Assembly (NCBI GenBank): GCA_002505765.1
Contig: DAVZ01000053.1
Coordinates: 1-18,829 of the forward strand
From: Methanobacterium sp. UBA176
Lineage (GTDB): Archaea; Methanobacteriota; Methanobacteria; Methanobacteriales; Methanobacteriaceae
Direction: 5' to 3'
DNA: 18,829 nucleotides
Made by a program: the position numbers and the translations under genes. The first letter of the stretch is position 1. Each line of letters opens with the position of its first letter. Positions 1-7,415 of this stretch are shown here, piece after piece. Under the pieces are notes generated by a model. That model was given only the letters and a program-made list of their open reading frames with translations. It searched no databases and was not told where the DNA came from.

Positions 1-1990
1 TTGTTGTGACCCTTGAAAATTCAAGCAGGTCATTGATCAACTGCTGCATTCTTTTTGCAGCTTCTACAATGTATTCTATAAATTCATCAGCATCTGAATC
101 CAATCTATCCTTATAACGCCTTTCCAGTAACTGGGTGAAACTGGCAATGGTACGCAGCGGTTCCTGCAAATCGTGTGAAGTAACATAGGCAAACTGCTGC
201 AATTCATTATTAGAACGCTTTAATTCTTCTACCGTTTCTTTTAAATCCTCCTCTAACTGCTTTCTTTCTGTTACATTATGACTTACAGCAATTAAAGATT
301 CAATTTCACCTTCAACATTGAATTCTGGAATTAAATAGGAAAAAAATATCTTAGTTCCATGAATTGACGGAAATTCATACTCCATTTCCTGCATTTGACC
401 TGTATTAAGTGCTTTATTTGCAGATTGAATCCATAAATCAGTTATTTCTCTTGAAGGAGATATTTCTTCAAGTTTTTTACCTATAAAATCTTCTGGCATT
501 AACCCTAAAGTATCAGAGTTATGATTAACATATAAATACCTTAATTCCCTGTCAAATCTGGAGATGATGTCTGGAGAGTTTTCCGCAAGGGCTTTAAATT
601 TCCATTCAGATTCTCTGATGGCTTCTTCCATCTTTTTAATTTCTTCAATATCTCTTTCAAGCTGTATGTTGCAATTTGAAATTTCTTTTGTTCGTTCATT
701 CACTTCAAACTCTAAATTATCATAAGCTTGTTTTAATTCTTTTTCTGCTTTTTTAAGTTCTGTTATATCTATGAATGCTGAAACAGATCCGCGTGCATGA
801 CCATGCTCATCATAAAGCGGTGAAGCATTTCCAAACATGTGCTTTACATCACCATCAGGGAAAACAAAATCAAATTCATAATTAATTATTTCTTTACCTG
901 CTGCAGAAAGATGAACTGGCATTTCCTCTGGAAGCATTTCAACTCCATTTTTAAACATCTTAAATGTTTCGGGCCTTTCACCTTCAGGCGCTGATTTAGA
1001 TACTTCTGCACCTTCTTGAAGCCTTAGCAATTCATAAGAAAGTTTATTTCCAGTTATATGACGCCCTTTGGTGTCGTGAGCAATCCAAACTGCAGCAGGG
1101 ACAGAATTCAATACAGTTTCAAGCTCTACTGAGCGAGATTTAAGCTCTTGTTCTAACTTTTTATTTTCAGTAATATTAATTGTTGTTCCAATAAGCCGTA
1201 CCGGTTTATTATCTTCAAAGAACACCTGGCCATCTGCTTGAATCCATCGTTCAATGCCATCCTCAATCCCAATCACACGAAATTCCCCATGGTATTTTCC
1301 ATTTCCATCGGTGTTAAAAGCTTTATCCACTTCTAATTGTACCTTTTCCCTGTCATCAGGGTGTATTCCCTGCATAAAAATGTCATAATTAACAGGCGCT
1401 CCTGAAGGAAGACCCCAATGTTTTCTCACTCTGTCATCCCATATTAATTTGCCTGTATCATGATCCCATTCTTGAATACCAATATTGCTGGATTCAAGGG
1501 CTAAATTCAGCCTTAAATTACTTTCAATTAATGCATTTTCAGTTTCTTTACGTTCAGTAATATCATCGAAAATTCCGATTACAGCAATTATTTCGCCTTG
1601 AGCACTGTAGATTGGCGCTGAACTTGCAGAAACAATAATTCGTTTATCCTCAGGATTTAACAGTATTAAATCTTCATTACTTACAGTTTCCCCATTAAGT
1701 AATGATCGAAAAGCAGGCATCTCCTCTGGAAGATAGGGAGTACCATCTAATTTAAAGAGCCTTATTTTAGGATGTTCTTCAATTTTTAAACCAGTCGGAT
1801 CCATTCCATAAAGTTCTTTAGCACGCTGATTAATAAATGATATTTTACCATCAGAATGTTCTATAATGACCACTGCAGATGGAATTGTTTTAACTAAAGC
1901 TTTTAAACGATTTCTATCAGCTTCGGCAATACTGTAAGATTTTTTCAATTCCTTTTCCGCTTTTTCAAGCAATTCATCAGCTCTCGCCAT
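1..1990 (-). CDS. Multi-PAS sensor histidine kinase, C-terminus cut by window edge
   Basis: Reading from the ATG at 1990 gives 663 residues before the left edge, with no stop. An SD-like AGGGGAT lies just upstream. I see four PAS-like segments at roughly residues 25-140, 155-275, 280-405 and 450-575. They are joined by the usual linkers such as DITERK, NITENKKLEQEL and DITELKKAEKEL, and the last two are separated by a charged helix near residues 410-445. A HisKA dimerisation domain follows, with FAYVTSHDLQEPLR; the phospho-accepting His is residue 606. The reading ends in LLEFSRVTTT, so the ATPase domain must lie beyond the window. No membrane segment is evident, so a cytoplasmic sensor of a small ligand, redox state or light is likely; the ligand cannot be told. 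No response regulator is nearby. Its HisKA segment closely resembles that of the kinase at 17794. Confidence 0.93.
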   Translation of the reverse strand, partial: MARADELLEKAEKELKKSYSIAEADRNRLKALVKTIPSAVVIIEHSDGKISFINQRAKELYGMDPTGLKIEEHPKIRLFKLDGTPYLPEEMPAFRSLLNGETVSNEDLILLNPEDKRIIVSASSAPIYSAQGEIIAVIGIFDDITERKETENALIESNLRLNLALESSNIGIQEWDHDTGKLIWDDRVRKHWGLPSGAPVNYDIFMQGIHPDDREKVQLEVDKAFNTDGNGKYHGEFRVIGIEDGIERWIQADGQVFFEDNKPVRLIGTTINITENKKLEQELKSRSVELETVLNSVPAAVWIAHDTKGRHITGNKLSYELLRLQEGAEVSKSAPEGERPETFKMFKNGVEMLPEEMPVHLSAAGKEIINYEFDFVFPDGDVKHMFGNASPLYDEHGHARGSVSAFIDITELKKAEKELKQAYDNLEFEVNERTKEISNCNIQLERDIEEIKKMEEAIRESEWKFKALAENSPDIISRFDRELRYLYVNHNSDTLGLMPEDFIGKKLEEISPSREITDLWIQSANKALNTGQMQEMEYEFPSIHGTKIFFSYLIPEFNVEGEIESLIAVSHNVTERKQLEEDLKETVEELKRSNNELQQFAYVTSHDLQEPLRTIASFTQLLERRYKDRLDSDADEFIEYIVEAAKRMQQLINDLLEFSRVTT

Positions 1991-2214
1991 TAAAAATCCC
2001 CTTAAAATAATGCTTTAATCAATTAAATATCTGTATTATTATGGGAATTCTTTTCATTTATTATTTATGATTTAATTTTTTACGAAAAAAATGTATTCGA
2101 GTACCTTTACAATTTGACTAAAATTTCTGTTATAAGATTATAGAAATATTTCGTGAAAAGAAAATTAAAAGTTAATTTAGGAAATCTTTATAATTATTTT
2201 TTTGGGGCTATCAA

Positions 2215-2940
2215 TCACTGATTTATTAGGTTTTCAACAAAATTACGAGCCTCATTAAGCGCCTCAAGAGGAATACCCCTGGGCATTTCCCCCAATTCAC
2301 CCTGAACATCCTTTAAAACTCCTTCCCCAGCACCCAAAAACATACCCTCACTGGTGATTCCCATGAAACTTGTAGGGGGAAGCATGGCCACTGCAACTCT
2401 ATTATCATCCTTTATTGAAAGATCATTTGTTACAATAGTAATAGCCCTTTCTTTAATGTTTACATTACAAACAAGCAAATTATCAGCAGCAGGATGACCT
2501 CCAACACTCAAAATTTCCCCTACTTTTAGATCGATTGCTATAATGGGATCATTAATTGGTCCAAGGGCTAATCTTTTATCTAAATTCAAAATTATGTTCA
2601 AAAAGAATCTAATTTTAGCAATAGCTTCTTCTAATTTGCTTTTTTCATCCTTTTTTGCCTGATCAAGAAAATTCCTGTACCATCCTTCTCCACCTAAAGA
2701 ATCAATTATTTCGCTTGTTTTATCCTTTAAAGAATTAATCTGAGGCATCTGAGTTAAATCAGCAGGTTCAACGTAGGAGTAATAAAGCGATTGGATTTCT
2801 GGAATCATATCTTTTGCATTTTGAACTACTTTCCTTTTATTCCATCTGCCTTTTAAATTAGCTCCTTCTATTGTTCTTAAAAAAAGATCTAATGATTTTT
2901 CAGCCACCAATAATCGATAATCCTTGCTGGTATCCCACAT
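2215..2940 (-). CDS. tRNA-binding (EMAP/OB-fold) domain protein
   Basis: This is a 241-residue protein. The N-terminal half (about 1-130) is helical and charged. Residues about 134-225 look like the tRNA-binding OB fold also found in EMAPII/Arc1p and at the end of some methionyl-tRNA synthetases: IDLKVGEILSVGGHPAADNL, then TNDL, VAVAMLPP and SEGMFLGA. That family binds tRNA non-specifically and often acts as an accessory to aminoacyl-tRNA synthetases; the partner here is unknown. The ATG at 2940 is preceded by GGTGAT three bases upstream, which supports the start. It is transcribed away from the PRC-barrel gene across a 219-base shared spacer. The family assignment rests on the C-terminal half only. 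Confidence 0.85.
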   Translation of the reverse strand: MWDTSKDYRLLVAEKSLDLFLRTIEGANLKGRWNKRKVVQNAKDMIPEIQSLYYSYVEPADLTQMPQINSLKDKTSEIIDSLGGEGWYRNFLDQAKKDEKSKLEEAIAKIRFFLNIILNLDKRLALGPINDPIIAIDLKVGEILSVGGHPAADNLLVCNVNIKERAITIVTNDLSIKDDNRVAVAMLPPTSFMGITSEGMFLGAGEGVLKDVQGELGEMPRGIPLEALNEARNFVENLINQ

Positions 2941-3036
2941 ATAATCACCGTGAAATTAAAATCCATCTATTTTTACAAGTTTAATTGATGTTCCCATTTT
3001 TTTTATCTTTTCTATAGTTTTAAGGTATTTGGAATC

Positions 3037-3042
3037 TATATA
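3037..3042 (-). promoter_or_regulatory. Probable TATA box for the tRNA-binding protein gene
   Basis: TATATA reads on the minus strand about 97 bases upstream of the ATG at 2940, implying a leader of roughly 70 bases. It is the best TATA candidate in the divergent spacer for this strand. Inferred from sequence only. Confidence 0.4.
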
Positions 3043-3094
3043 CATTTATTGTATCTTATTTTAAAACCATGAGCCAATTTTCGAAATATTTAAG

Positions 3095-3102
3095 TATATA
3101 AA
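3095..3102 (+). promoter_or_regulatory. Probable TATA box for PRC-barrel/nadX operon
   Basis: TATATAAA sits about 58 bases upstream of the chosen ATG (3160), with a purine-rich BRE-like CGAAA a little before it. Initiation some 25 bases downstream would give a leader of about 40 bases containing the GGTGAT ribosome site. A second AT-rich candidate, TTTATATC near 3117, is less well placed. Confidence 0.45.
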
Positions 3103-3149
3103 TAATTCTAATCTTATTTATATCAGATATCATAAACTTTTAAAAATGC

Positions 3150-3155
3150 GGTGAT
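3150..3155 (+). promoter_or_regulatory. Ribosome binding site that sets the PRC-barrel start
   Basis: GGTGAT matches the end of the archaeal anti-SD and lies four bases before the ATG at 3160. The in-frame GTG at 3151 is part of this site, so it should not be taken as the start. Confidence 0.7.
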
Positions 3156-3159
3156 AGTA

Positions 3160-3495
3160 ATGGTCGATTTATCCAGTCTTTATAATTTAGATGTATACAC
3201 AACACGGGGAAAATATGTAGGAAGAGTTCAGGACGTTATTTTAAACATTAAAAAAGGAAGAGTATCAGTTTTAAAAGCAAGAGCAATGGCTCAGGATAAA
3301 AGAAGTGTGGGAATAAGGGACGTTATAAAAACAAGCATGCGCTTTGTCCCTGAAGCTGATGAAATAAGACCTCTTAAAGAAGAAGGAACTATTGACATTC
3401 CTTACGATAGGGTTCAGGCAGTTGGAGATATTCTTTTAATAAGCCCTGAAGTTCTTACCACTCCAGCCCCTGCAGCACCTCCTGCACAACAATAG
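3160..3495 (+). CDS. PRC-barrel domain protein
   Basis: This is a 111-residue protein when started at the ATG just after GGTGAT. The segment VDLSSLYNLDVYTTRGKYVG followed by RVQDVILNIKKGRV has the typical PRC-barrel pattern: a strand, a G-x-x-V-G turn, then D-V-I-L/V. The barrel fills about residues 5-100 and the tail is a short Ala/Pro-rich stretch (TTPAPAAPPAQQ). PRC barrels occur in RimM (ribosome maturation), in photosynthetic reaction centre subunit H and in many stand-alone archaeal proteins of uncertain role, often linked to RNA metabolism or cell division. nadX starts seven bases after the stop, so the two are very likely co-transcribed. A functional tie to NAD synthesis is not established. 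Confidence 0.85.
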   Translation: MVDLSSLYNLDVYTTRGKYVGRVQDVILNIKKGRVSVLKARAMAQDKRSVGIRDVIKTSMRFVPEADEIRPLKEEGTIDIPYDRVQAVGDILLISPEVLTTPAPAAPPAQQ

Positions 3496-3502
3496 GGAAA
3501 AT

Positions 3503-4267
3503 ATGAAAGTTGGGATTATAGGATGCGGCGCTATAGCCCACATAATAACCAATTTTGCTGTTGACGGTAAATTGGGCGTTGACCTGGAATTTTTTTTTGA
3601 TAGAGACATTGAAAGGGCTGAAAATCTGGCCCTACAGGTTGATGGAACGGTTGTCATCGAAGTTAAGGATATGCTGGATAAAGTTGACCTTGTAATTGAG
3701 GCAGCATCACCCCAGGCTGTTAAAGATGTGGTCCCTGAAGTCCTCCAAAAGGGTAAAGATGTTCTTATAATGAGTATCGGGGCTTTAATGGATTTTGAGC
3801 TTAAAAATAAGCTGGAAAACATCGCTGCAGAAAATGGAGCTAAAATATATGCTCCTTCAGGTGCAATTGTTGGTCTGGATGGTATCAAAGCCGCTTCAAT
3901 TGGTAAAATAAAAGAAGCATCCCTTATTACTAGAAAACCACCAAGATCTCTTGGAATTTCCGCTGATGGTGAAACCATTCTCTATGAAGGTAAAGCCTCA
4001 AAGGCTGTTAAGGAGTTTCCAACAAACATAAATGTGGCTGCAGCACTGAGTATTGCCTGTGGAAAAGATGTGGATGTTAAAATAATCGCAGATCCCAACG
4101 TGAATCGAAACGTTCATGAAGTCCATGTGATTGGGGATTCTGGAGAGTTTAAGACCATTACCAAAAATGTTAGATGCTCCATAAATCCAAAAACAAGCGT
4201 TTTAGCAGCTTATTCTGCAATTAAACTTTTAAACAGCCTGAATGAAAACTTAATCGTTGGAACATAA
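3503..4267 (+). CDS. nadX: L-aspartate dehydrogenase (NAD biosynthesis)
   Basis: This is a 254-residue protein resembling the NadX family. NadX oxidises L-aspartate with NAD(P)+ to iminoaspartate, which NadA condenses with dihydroxyacetone phosphate to quinolinate. The N-terminus, MKVGIIGCGAIAHII, is a Rossmann dinucleotide-binding loop with glycines 4, 7 and 9. EAASPQAV (about 67-73) and SIGAL (91-95) are typical of the family, and APSGAIVGLDG (117-127) marks the start of the catalytic domain. FPTNINVAAALSIACG (172-187) and NRNVHEVHVIG (201-211) follow; the histidines at 205 and 208 fall where the family keeps its active-site His. The length matches the family. It is the second gene of a pair with the PRC-barrel gene. 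No other NAD-pathway gene is in view. Confidence 0.92.
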   Translation: MKVGIIGCGAIAHIITNFAVDGKLGVDLEFFFDRDIERAENLALQVDGTVVIEVKDMLDKVDLVIEAASPQAVKDVVPEVLQKGKDVLIMSIGALMDFELKNKLENIAAENGAKIYAPSGAIVGLDGIKAASIGKIKEASLITRKPPRSLGISADGETILYEGKASKAVKEFPTNINVAAALSIACGKDVDVKIIADPNVNRNVHEVHVIGDSGEFKTITKNVRCSINPKTSVLAAYSAIKLLNSLNENLIVGT

Positions 4268-4332
4268 ATCCATTTATATTATTAAAGTTGCCCCCATTTA
4301 TTTTTTAAATAGTTAAAATAATTAACTGATGC

Positions 4333-4340
4333 TTATATAA
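4333..4340 (+). promoter_or_regulatory. TATA box giving a nearly leaderless Thg1-JAMM transcript
   Basis: TTATATAA ends 15 bases before the ATG at 4356. With the usual archaeal distance of roughly 22-25 bases from TATA centre to initiation, the transcript would begin at or next to the ATG. No SD motif precedes that ATG, which fits a leaderless message. Confidence 0.5.
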
Positions 4341-4355
4341 GTAATAAATGATAAT

Positions 4356-5087
4356 ATGAAAGAATGCGAAATTTTTTCGGGTTTAAAGGTCCCCTGCGGA
4401 GCTAAAATTGTGCTCAGAATAGATGGCAGGAAATTCACTAATTTATCCCATGATCTTGGACTCCGAAAGCCTTACGATGAGCACTTTAAGGATTTAATTA
4501 TCCAAACATCAAGGGATTTTTTTAAAGAGTTCAGCCCAACATTTATTTACACCTTCTCTGATGAGATTGATATCTTGTTATCTGAAATCCCATTTGGAGG
4601 AAGAATCGAAAAAATGGACTCTGTTTTTGCAAGTTTTATAGCTGGAAGCTTTACAAAAAACGTTTTCAGTGCAGGAAAATCAATTAAAAAGCCCATTTCT
4701 TTTGATTCGCGCATAATACCGCTTCAAAAAGAGGATGTAATAAAATACTTTAAGGAACGGCAGGATGAAGCATGGAGAAACTGCATCAATGGACATGCGT
4801 ACTGGACTTTAAGAGAGGAGTATTCAAAAAAAGAGGCCACAGAAATATTAAAGAAGAAAAAAAGTGGCCAGCTTCACGATATTTTATTTGAAAGAGGAAT
4901 GAATGTGGCTGAACTTCCCTCGTGGCAGAGAAGAGGAATTGGAATTTATAAAAAAGTGGTAATGGTTGAAGGATACAATCCCATAGAAAAGAAGAGTGTG
5001 CAATCAAGGCGAAAGAAGATCCATGTAGATTACCATCTACCTATTTTTGATGCAGTTTTTTTTGATAAATTACTTGAAAATATTTAA
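4356..5087 (+). CDS. thg1: Thg1-like 3'-5' RNA polymerase (tRNA 5'-end repair)
   Basis: This is a 243-residue protein of the tRNA-His guanylyltransferase/Thg1-like family, which adds nucleotides to tRNA 5' ends in the 3'-5' direction. RIDGRKF (residues 21-27, metal ligand D23) and TFSDEID (66-72, acidic pair D69/E70) match the two-metal site of the palm domain. ERQDEAWRNCINGHAYW falls where eukaryotic Thg1 has RQADCHINNLYN. The histidine and the LYN part of that signature are absent, so this looks like an archaeal Thg1-like protein suited to templated 5'-end repair rather than strict G-1 addition to tRNA-His (inference from family knowledge). Its stop overlaps the next gene's ATG by one base, implying translational coupling. 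Confidence 0.9.
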   Translation: MKECEIFSGLKVPCGAKIVLRIDGRKFTNLSHDLGLRKPYDEHFKDLIIQTSRDFFKEFSPTFIYTFSDEIDILLSEIPFGGRIEKMDSVFASFIAGSFTKNVFSAGKSIKKPISFDSRIIPLQKEDVIKYFKERQDEAWRNCINGHAYWTLREEYSKKEATEILKKKKSGQLHDILFERGMNVAELPSWQRRGIGIYKKVVMVEGYNPIEKKSVQSRRKKIHVDYHLPIFDAVFFDKLLENI

Positions 5088-5524
5088 TGATAAAAATGAA
5101 GCTTAATAATATCTTAGGAAAAATTTTAGGAACTGATAAACTTTACTTTGAAGAAGTACATATCGAAGATGAAGTAATAGACGAAATAATCAATATTGCA
5201 AAGGAATCATATCCAAACGAGTTCGTTGCGCTTCTTGAAGGTAGAGTGGAAGATGAAATATTGAACATAAGCGGATTGATATTCCTTCCCTCAGATGTGT
5301 CTAATGAAGGCGCTGTAATGCAGGTCTTTATGCAACCCCTCACCCTTAATTCTTTAGGTTCAGTTCACAGCCATCCAGGATACAATGCAAGTCCTTCAGA
5401 TGCAGATTTAGAGTTTTTCGCATCAAAAGGCGTCTTCCACATGATAATTGCCGAACCATATACAAGGGACAGCATTAGAGCTTACGATAGCTGGGGAAAT
5501 GTGGTTAATTTTAGAACAATTTAG
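5087..5524 (+). CDS. JAMM/MPN+ metalloprotease, probable SAMP-deconjugating type
   Basis: This is a 145-residue protein with a complete JAMM zinc-protease signature: Glu45 in NEFVALLEG, then HSHPGYNASPSDAD with His94, His96, Ser104 and Asp107 at the canonical HxHP-x6-SxxD spacing. Small archaeal proteins of this family remove ubiquitin-like SAMPs from targets, as in HvJAMM1; bacterial relatives act on thiocarboxylated carrier proteins. The start at 5087 overlaps the upstream stop (TAATGA). A second ATG at 5096, three codons in, is possible; neither has a clear SD, so coupling to the Thg1-like gene is likely. The protein is soluble with no signal peptide. The substrate is unknown: no SAMP, E1-like or MoaE gene is in view. 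Confidence 0.85.
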   Translation: MIKMKLNNILGKILGTDKLYFEEVHIEDEVIDEIINIAKESYPNEFVALLEGRVEDEILNISGLIFLPSDVSNEGAVMQVFMQPLTLNSLGSVHSHPGYNASPSDADLEFFASKGVFHMIIAEPYTRDSIRAYDSWGNVVNFRTI

Positions 5525-5587
5525 TTAGTTATTTAATTTTCAAAATAGGAATAAAAAGACAATGATTAAATATCAACATTTTCAATC

Positions 5588-5679
5588 AGAATCTTAAAGC
5601 TGGACATAGACCTGCAATAATTGCCAATATCTACAGCAAAAACTACAAAAATTAGAATCTTTAAAGTTGGACATAGACC
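5588..5679. repeat. Duplicated serA 3'-end (two copies, about 25 bases each)
   Basis: AGAATCTTAAAGCTGGACAT continues to CATAGACC at 5588-5612, and AGAATCTTTAAAGTTGGACA continues to CATAGACC at 5654-5679. The copies differ by one inserted T and one C/T change and are 41 bases apart. The second copy contains the last codons and TAA stop of serA on the minus strand; the first would encode the same VYVQL-stop ending with CAG in place of CAA. It is a short direct duplication just past the end of serA, between convergent genes. Confidence 0.75.
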
Positions 5680-7241
5680 GCATCATATACGTGTTCTAAA
5701 GCTCTGATTTCTTCAATAACTTCTGAAGGAACTTTACTGTCCACTGTGAGAACCATTACAGCCTCTCCACCAGGTTTTTGCCTTCCAACCTGCATTTTAG
5801 CTATGTTTATTCCGTGTTCTCCCAGTTTTGTTCCTATTGTGCCAATAGTTCCTGGTAAATCCTTGTATCTGGTTATTACCATTGTTCCTTCTGGTTTTAC
5901 ATTTACCCAGTATTCATCTATCCTTACGATTCTTGGTTTTGGTGTGGCAGTACCTTCAATACTCATTTCACCTTCATCAGATTTTATTTTAACCCTGATC
6001 AAGCTTCTATAGCCCTCAGCTTCGCTTCTTTTACTTTCTGTAAGGACAATACCCCTCTTTTTAGCAATTGTAGCTGCATTTATCATGTTTACAGGCTCAG
6101 TTAGAATAGAATTCAACATTTCTTTTATTACCACCCTGTTAAGCACATCCACACTTGGGAAGTCTGCTAATTCTCCGCAATAGGTTATATCAACTTCAGT
6201 TATGTTCCCCTTTGCAGCCTGAATAAGTAAGTCAGCAAGCTTTTCAGAAAGATGCACGTATGGTTTAATGGCTTGAAATGTCTCAGGATCCAAAACAGGC
6301 ATGTTTAAAACATTTTTAGGGACCTCATTCATGAAGAGCTTCTTTACCTCGTTAGCAACGATGATTGCCGCATCTCTCTGCGCTTCTTTTGTGGATGCGC
6401 CGATATGTGGAGTTGCTACTAAATTATCCAGTTCTAAAAGTGGACTACCTTCAGGAGGTTCATTCTCAAATACATCAAGACCTGCACCTGCAATTTTACC
6501 TTGAGTTAGTGCATCATAGAGGTCATCTTCTTTTATTACTCCACCTCTTGCACAATTTATTATAAAGGCAGTTTCTTTCATCATTTCAAATTCATCTTTA
6601 GAGATTGAATGTCTGGTTTCAGGGGTTAATGGAACATGAATGGTTATCACATCTGCATCCTTAAGCAGTGTTTTTTTGTCAACTACTCTTACTCCAAGTC
6701 TTGAGGCAGCTCCCTTAGTTATATATGGATCGTTTACCAGTATATCCATTTCAAAGGCCTTTGCCCTTACTGCAACCTGGGTTCCAATCCTTCCCATGCC
6801 TATAATTCCCAGAGTCTTGCCGCAAAGCTCTATACCCATAAAACTGCTTTTTTCCCATTTTCCTTCCTTAACTGATTTATCGGCAATTGAAATCTTTCTT
6901 GCAAGAGCCATTATCAATCCCATTGCATGTTCTGCAACGGTGATTGACGTTGATTCTGGTGCATTAACCACCATTATTCCTTTTTCAGTGGCTGCTTCAA
7001 CATCAACATTATCTACACCTACGCCTGCCCTTGCTATGATTTTAAGCTTATTTGCAGCCTCTATTACCTCACGGGTAATTTTGGTTCTGCTTCTAATTAT
7101 AATAGCATCAAAATCCTTGATTGCACCAATTAACTGTTCTTGAGTAATATCAGTATCAACAATCACTTCTGCTATATCTTTTAGCTTATCTACCCCTTTA
7201 TCATTAATTTGATCAGCAATAATTACCTTCTTTTTGTCCAT
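5661..7241 (-). CDS. serA: D-3-phosphoglycerate dehydrogenase (serine biosynthesis)
   Basis: This is a 526-residue protein from the ATG at 7241. It oxidises 3-phosphoglycerate to 3-phosphohydroxypyruvate with NAD+, the first step to serine. The NAD-binding loop GIIGMGRIG is at 145-153, with Asp171 of LVNDPY for the ribose. The catalytic Arg232 is in NCARGG, Glu261 in FENEPP and His279 in ATPHIGAS. Residues about 320-440 form the extra substrate-binding domain of long PGDHs, and an ACT domain from about 452 to the end (DLPGTIGTIGTKLGEHGINI) probably senses serine. The length fits the long, ACT-containing class. The start is chosen because GTGGTGAAT just upstream supplies GGTGA as ribosome site; the GTG codons at 7253 and 7250 belong to it. 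Confidence 0.95.
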   Translation of the reverse strand: MDKKKVIIADQINDKGVDKLKDIAEVIVDTDITQEQLIGAIKDFDAIIIRSRTKITREVIEAANKLKIIARAGVGVDNVDVEAATEKGIMVVNAPESTSITVAEHAMGLIMALARKISIADKSVKEGKWEKSSFMGIELCGKTLGIIGMGRIGTQVAVRAKAFEMDILVNDPYITKGAASRLGVRVVDKKTLLKDADVITIHVPLTPETRHSISKDEFEMMKETAFIINCARGGVIKEDDLYDALTQGKIAGAGLDVFENEPPEGSPLLELDNLVATPHIGASTKEAQRDAAIIVANEVKKLFMNEVPKNVLNMPVLDPETFQAIKPYVHLSEKLADLLIQAAKGNITEVDITYCGELADFPSVDVLNRVVIKEMLNSILTEPVNMINAATIAKKRGIVLTESKRSEAEGYRSLIRVKIKSDEGEMSIEGTATPKPRIVRIDEYWVNVKPEGTMVITRYKDLPGTIGTIGTKLGEHGINIAKMQVGRQKPGGEAVMVLTVDSKVPSEVIEEIRALEHVYDAVYVQL

Positions 7242-7293
7242 ATTATTCACCACATATACTGTTAAATTTGTTAGATTAATAAAATTACCTTTA

Positions 7294-7303
7294 AATATAT
7301 ATT
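7294..7303 (-). promoter_or_regulatory. Probable TATA box of serA
   Basis: An ATATATTTAA-type stretch on the minus strand lies about 50-60 bases upstream of the serA ATG at 7241 and would give a leader of some 30 bases. It sits in the divergent spacer shared with the first GT20 gene, whose own TATA candidate is the AAAATTTAAA region near 7357-7370. Confidence 0.4.
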
Positions 7304-7403
7304 ATTAAATGAATTAAATCAACTATTTTAAGTTATTGAATTCCTTATTTTCCAATAAAAATTTAAATTTGTTTCTCAATAATAATACATTAATTATTAT
7401 CAT

Positions 7404-7410
7404 GGAGGTG
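7404..7410 (+). promoter_or_regulatory. Strong ribosome binding site before an ATT start
   Basis: GGAGGTG is a seven-base match to the anti-SD. Five bases (TTTAA) separate it from the ATT at 7416, close to the spacing seen at 3160 and 7241. No ATG, GTG or TTG in the GT20 frame lies between here and residue 47. An ATG at 7402 overlaps the site but opens a different frame that stops after 14 codons. Confidence 0.7.
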
Positions 7411-7415
7411 TTTAA

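Noticed and set aside
3151..3159. GTG at 3151 as start of the PRC-barrel protein
   Set aside because: It is part of the GGTGAT ribosome site of the ATG at 3160.
3436..3978. 180-residue minus-strand ORF opposite nadX
   Set aside because: Ser/Ile/Leu-rich antisense shadow of a clear nadX reading, without a ribosome site.
6301..7143. Plus-strand ORFs opposite serA
   Set aside because: Low-complexity antisense shadows of a strongly conserved gene.
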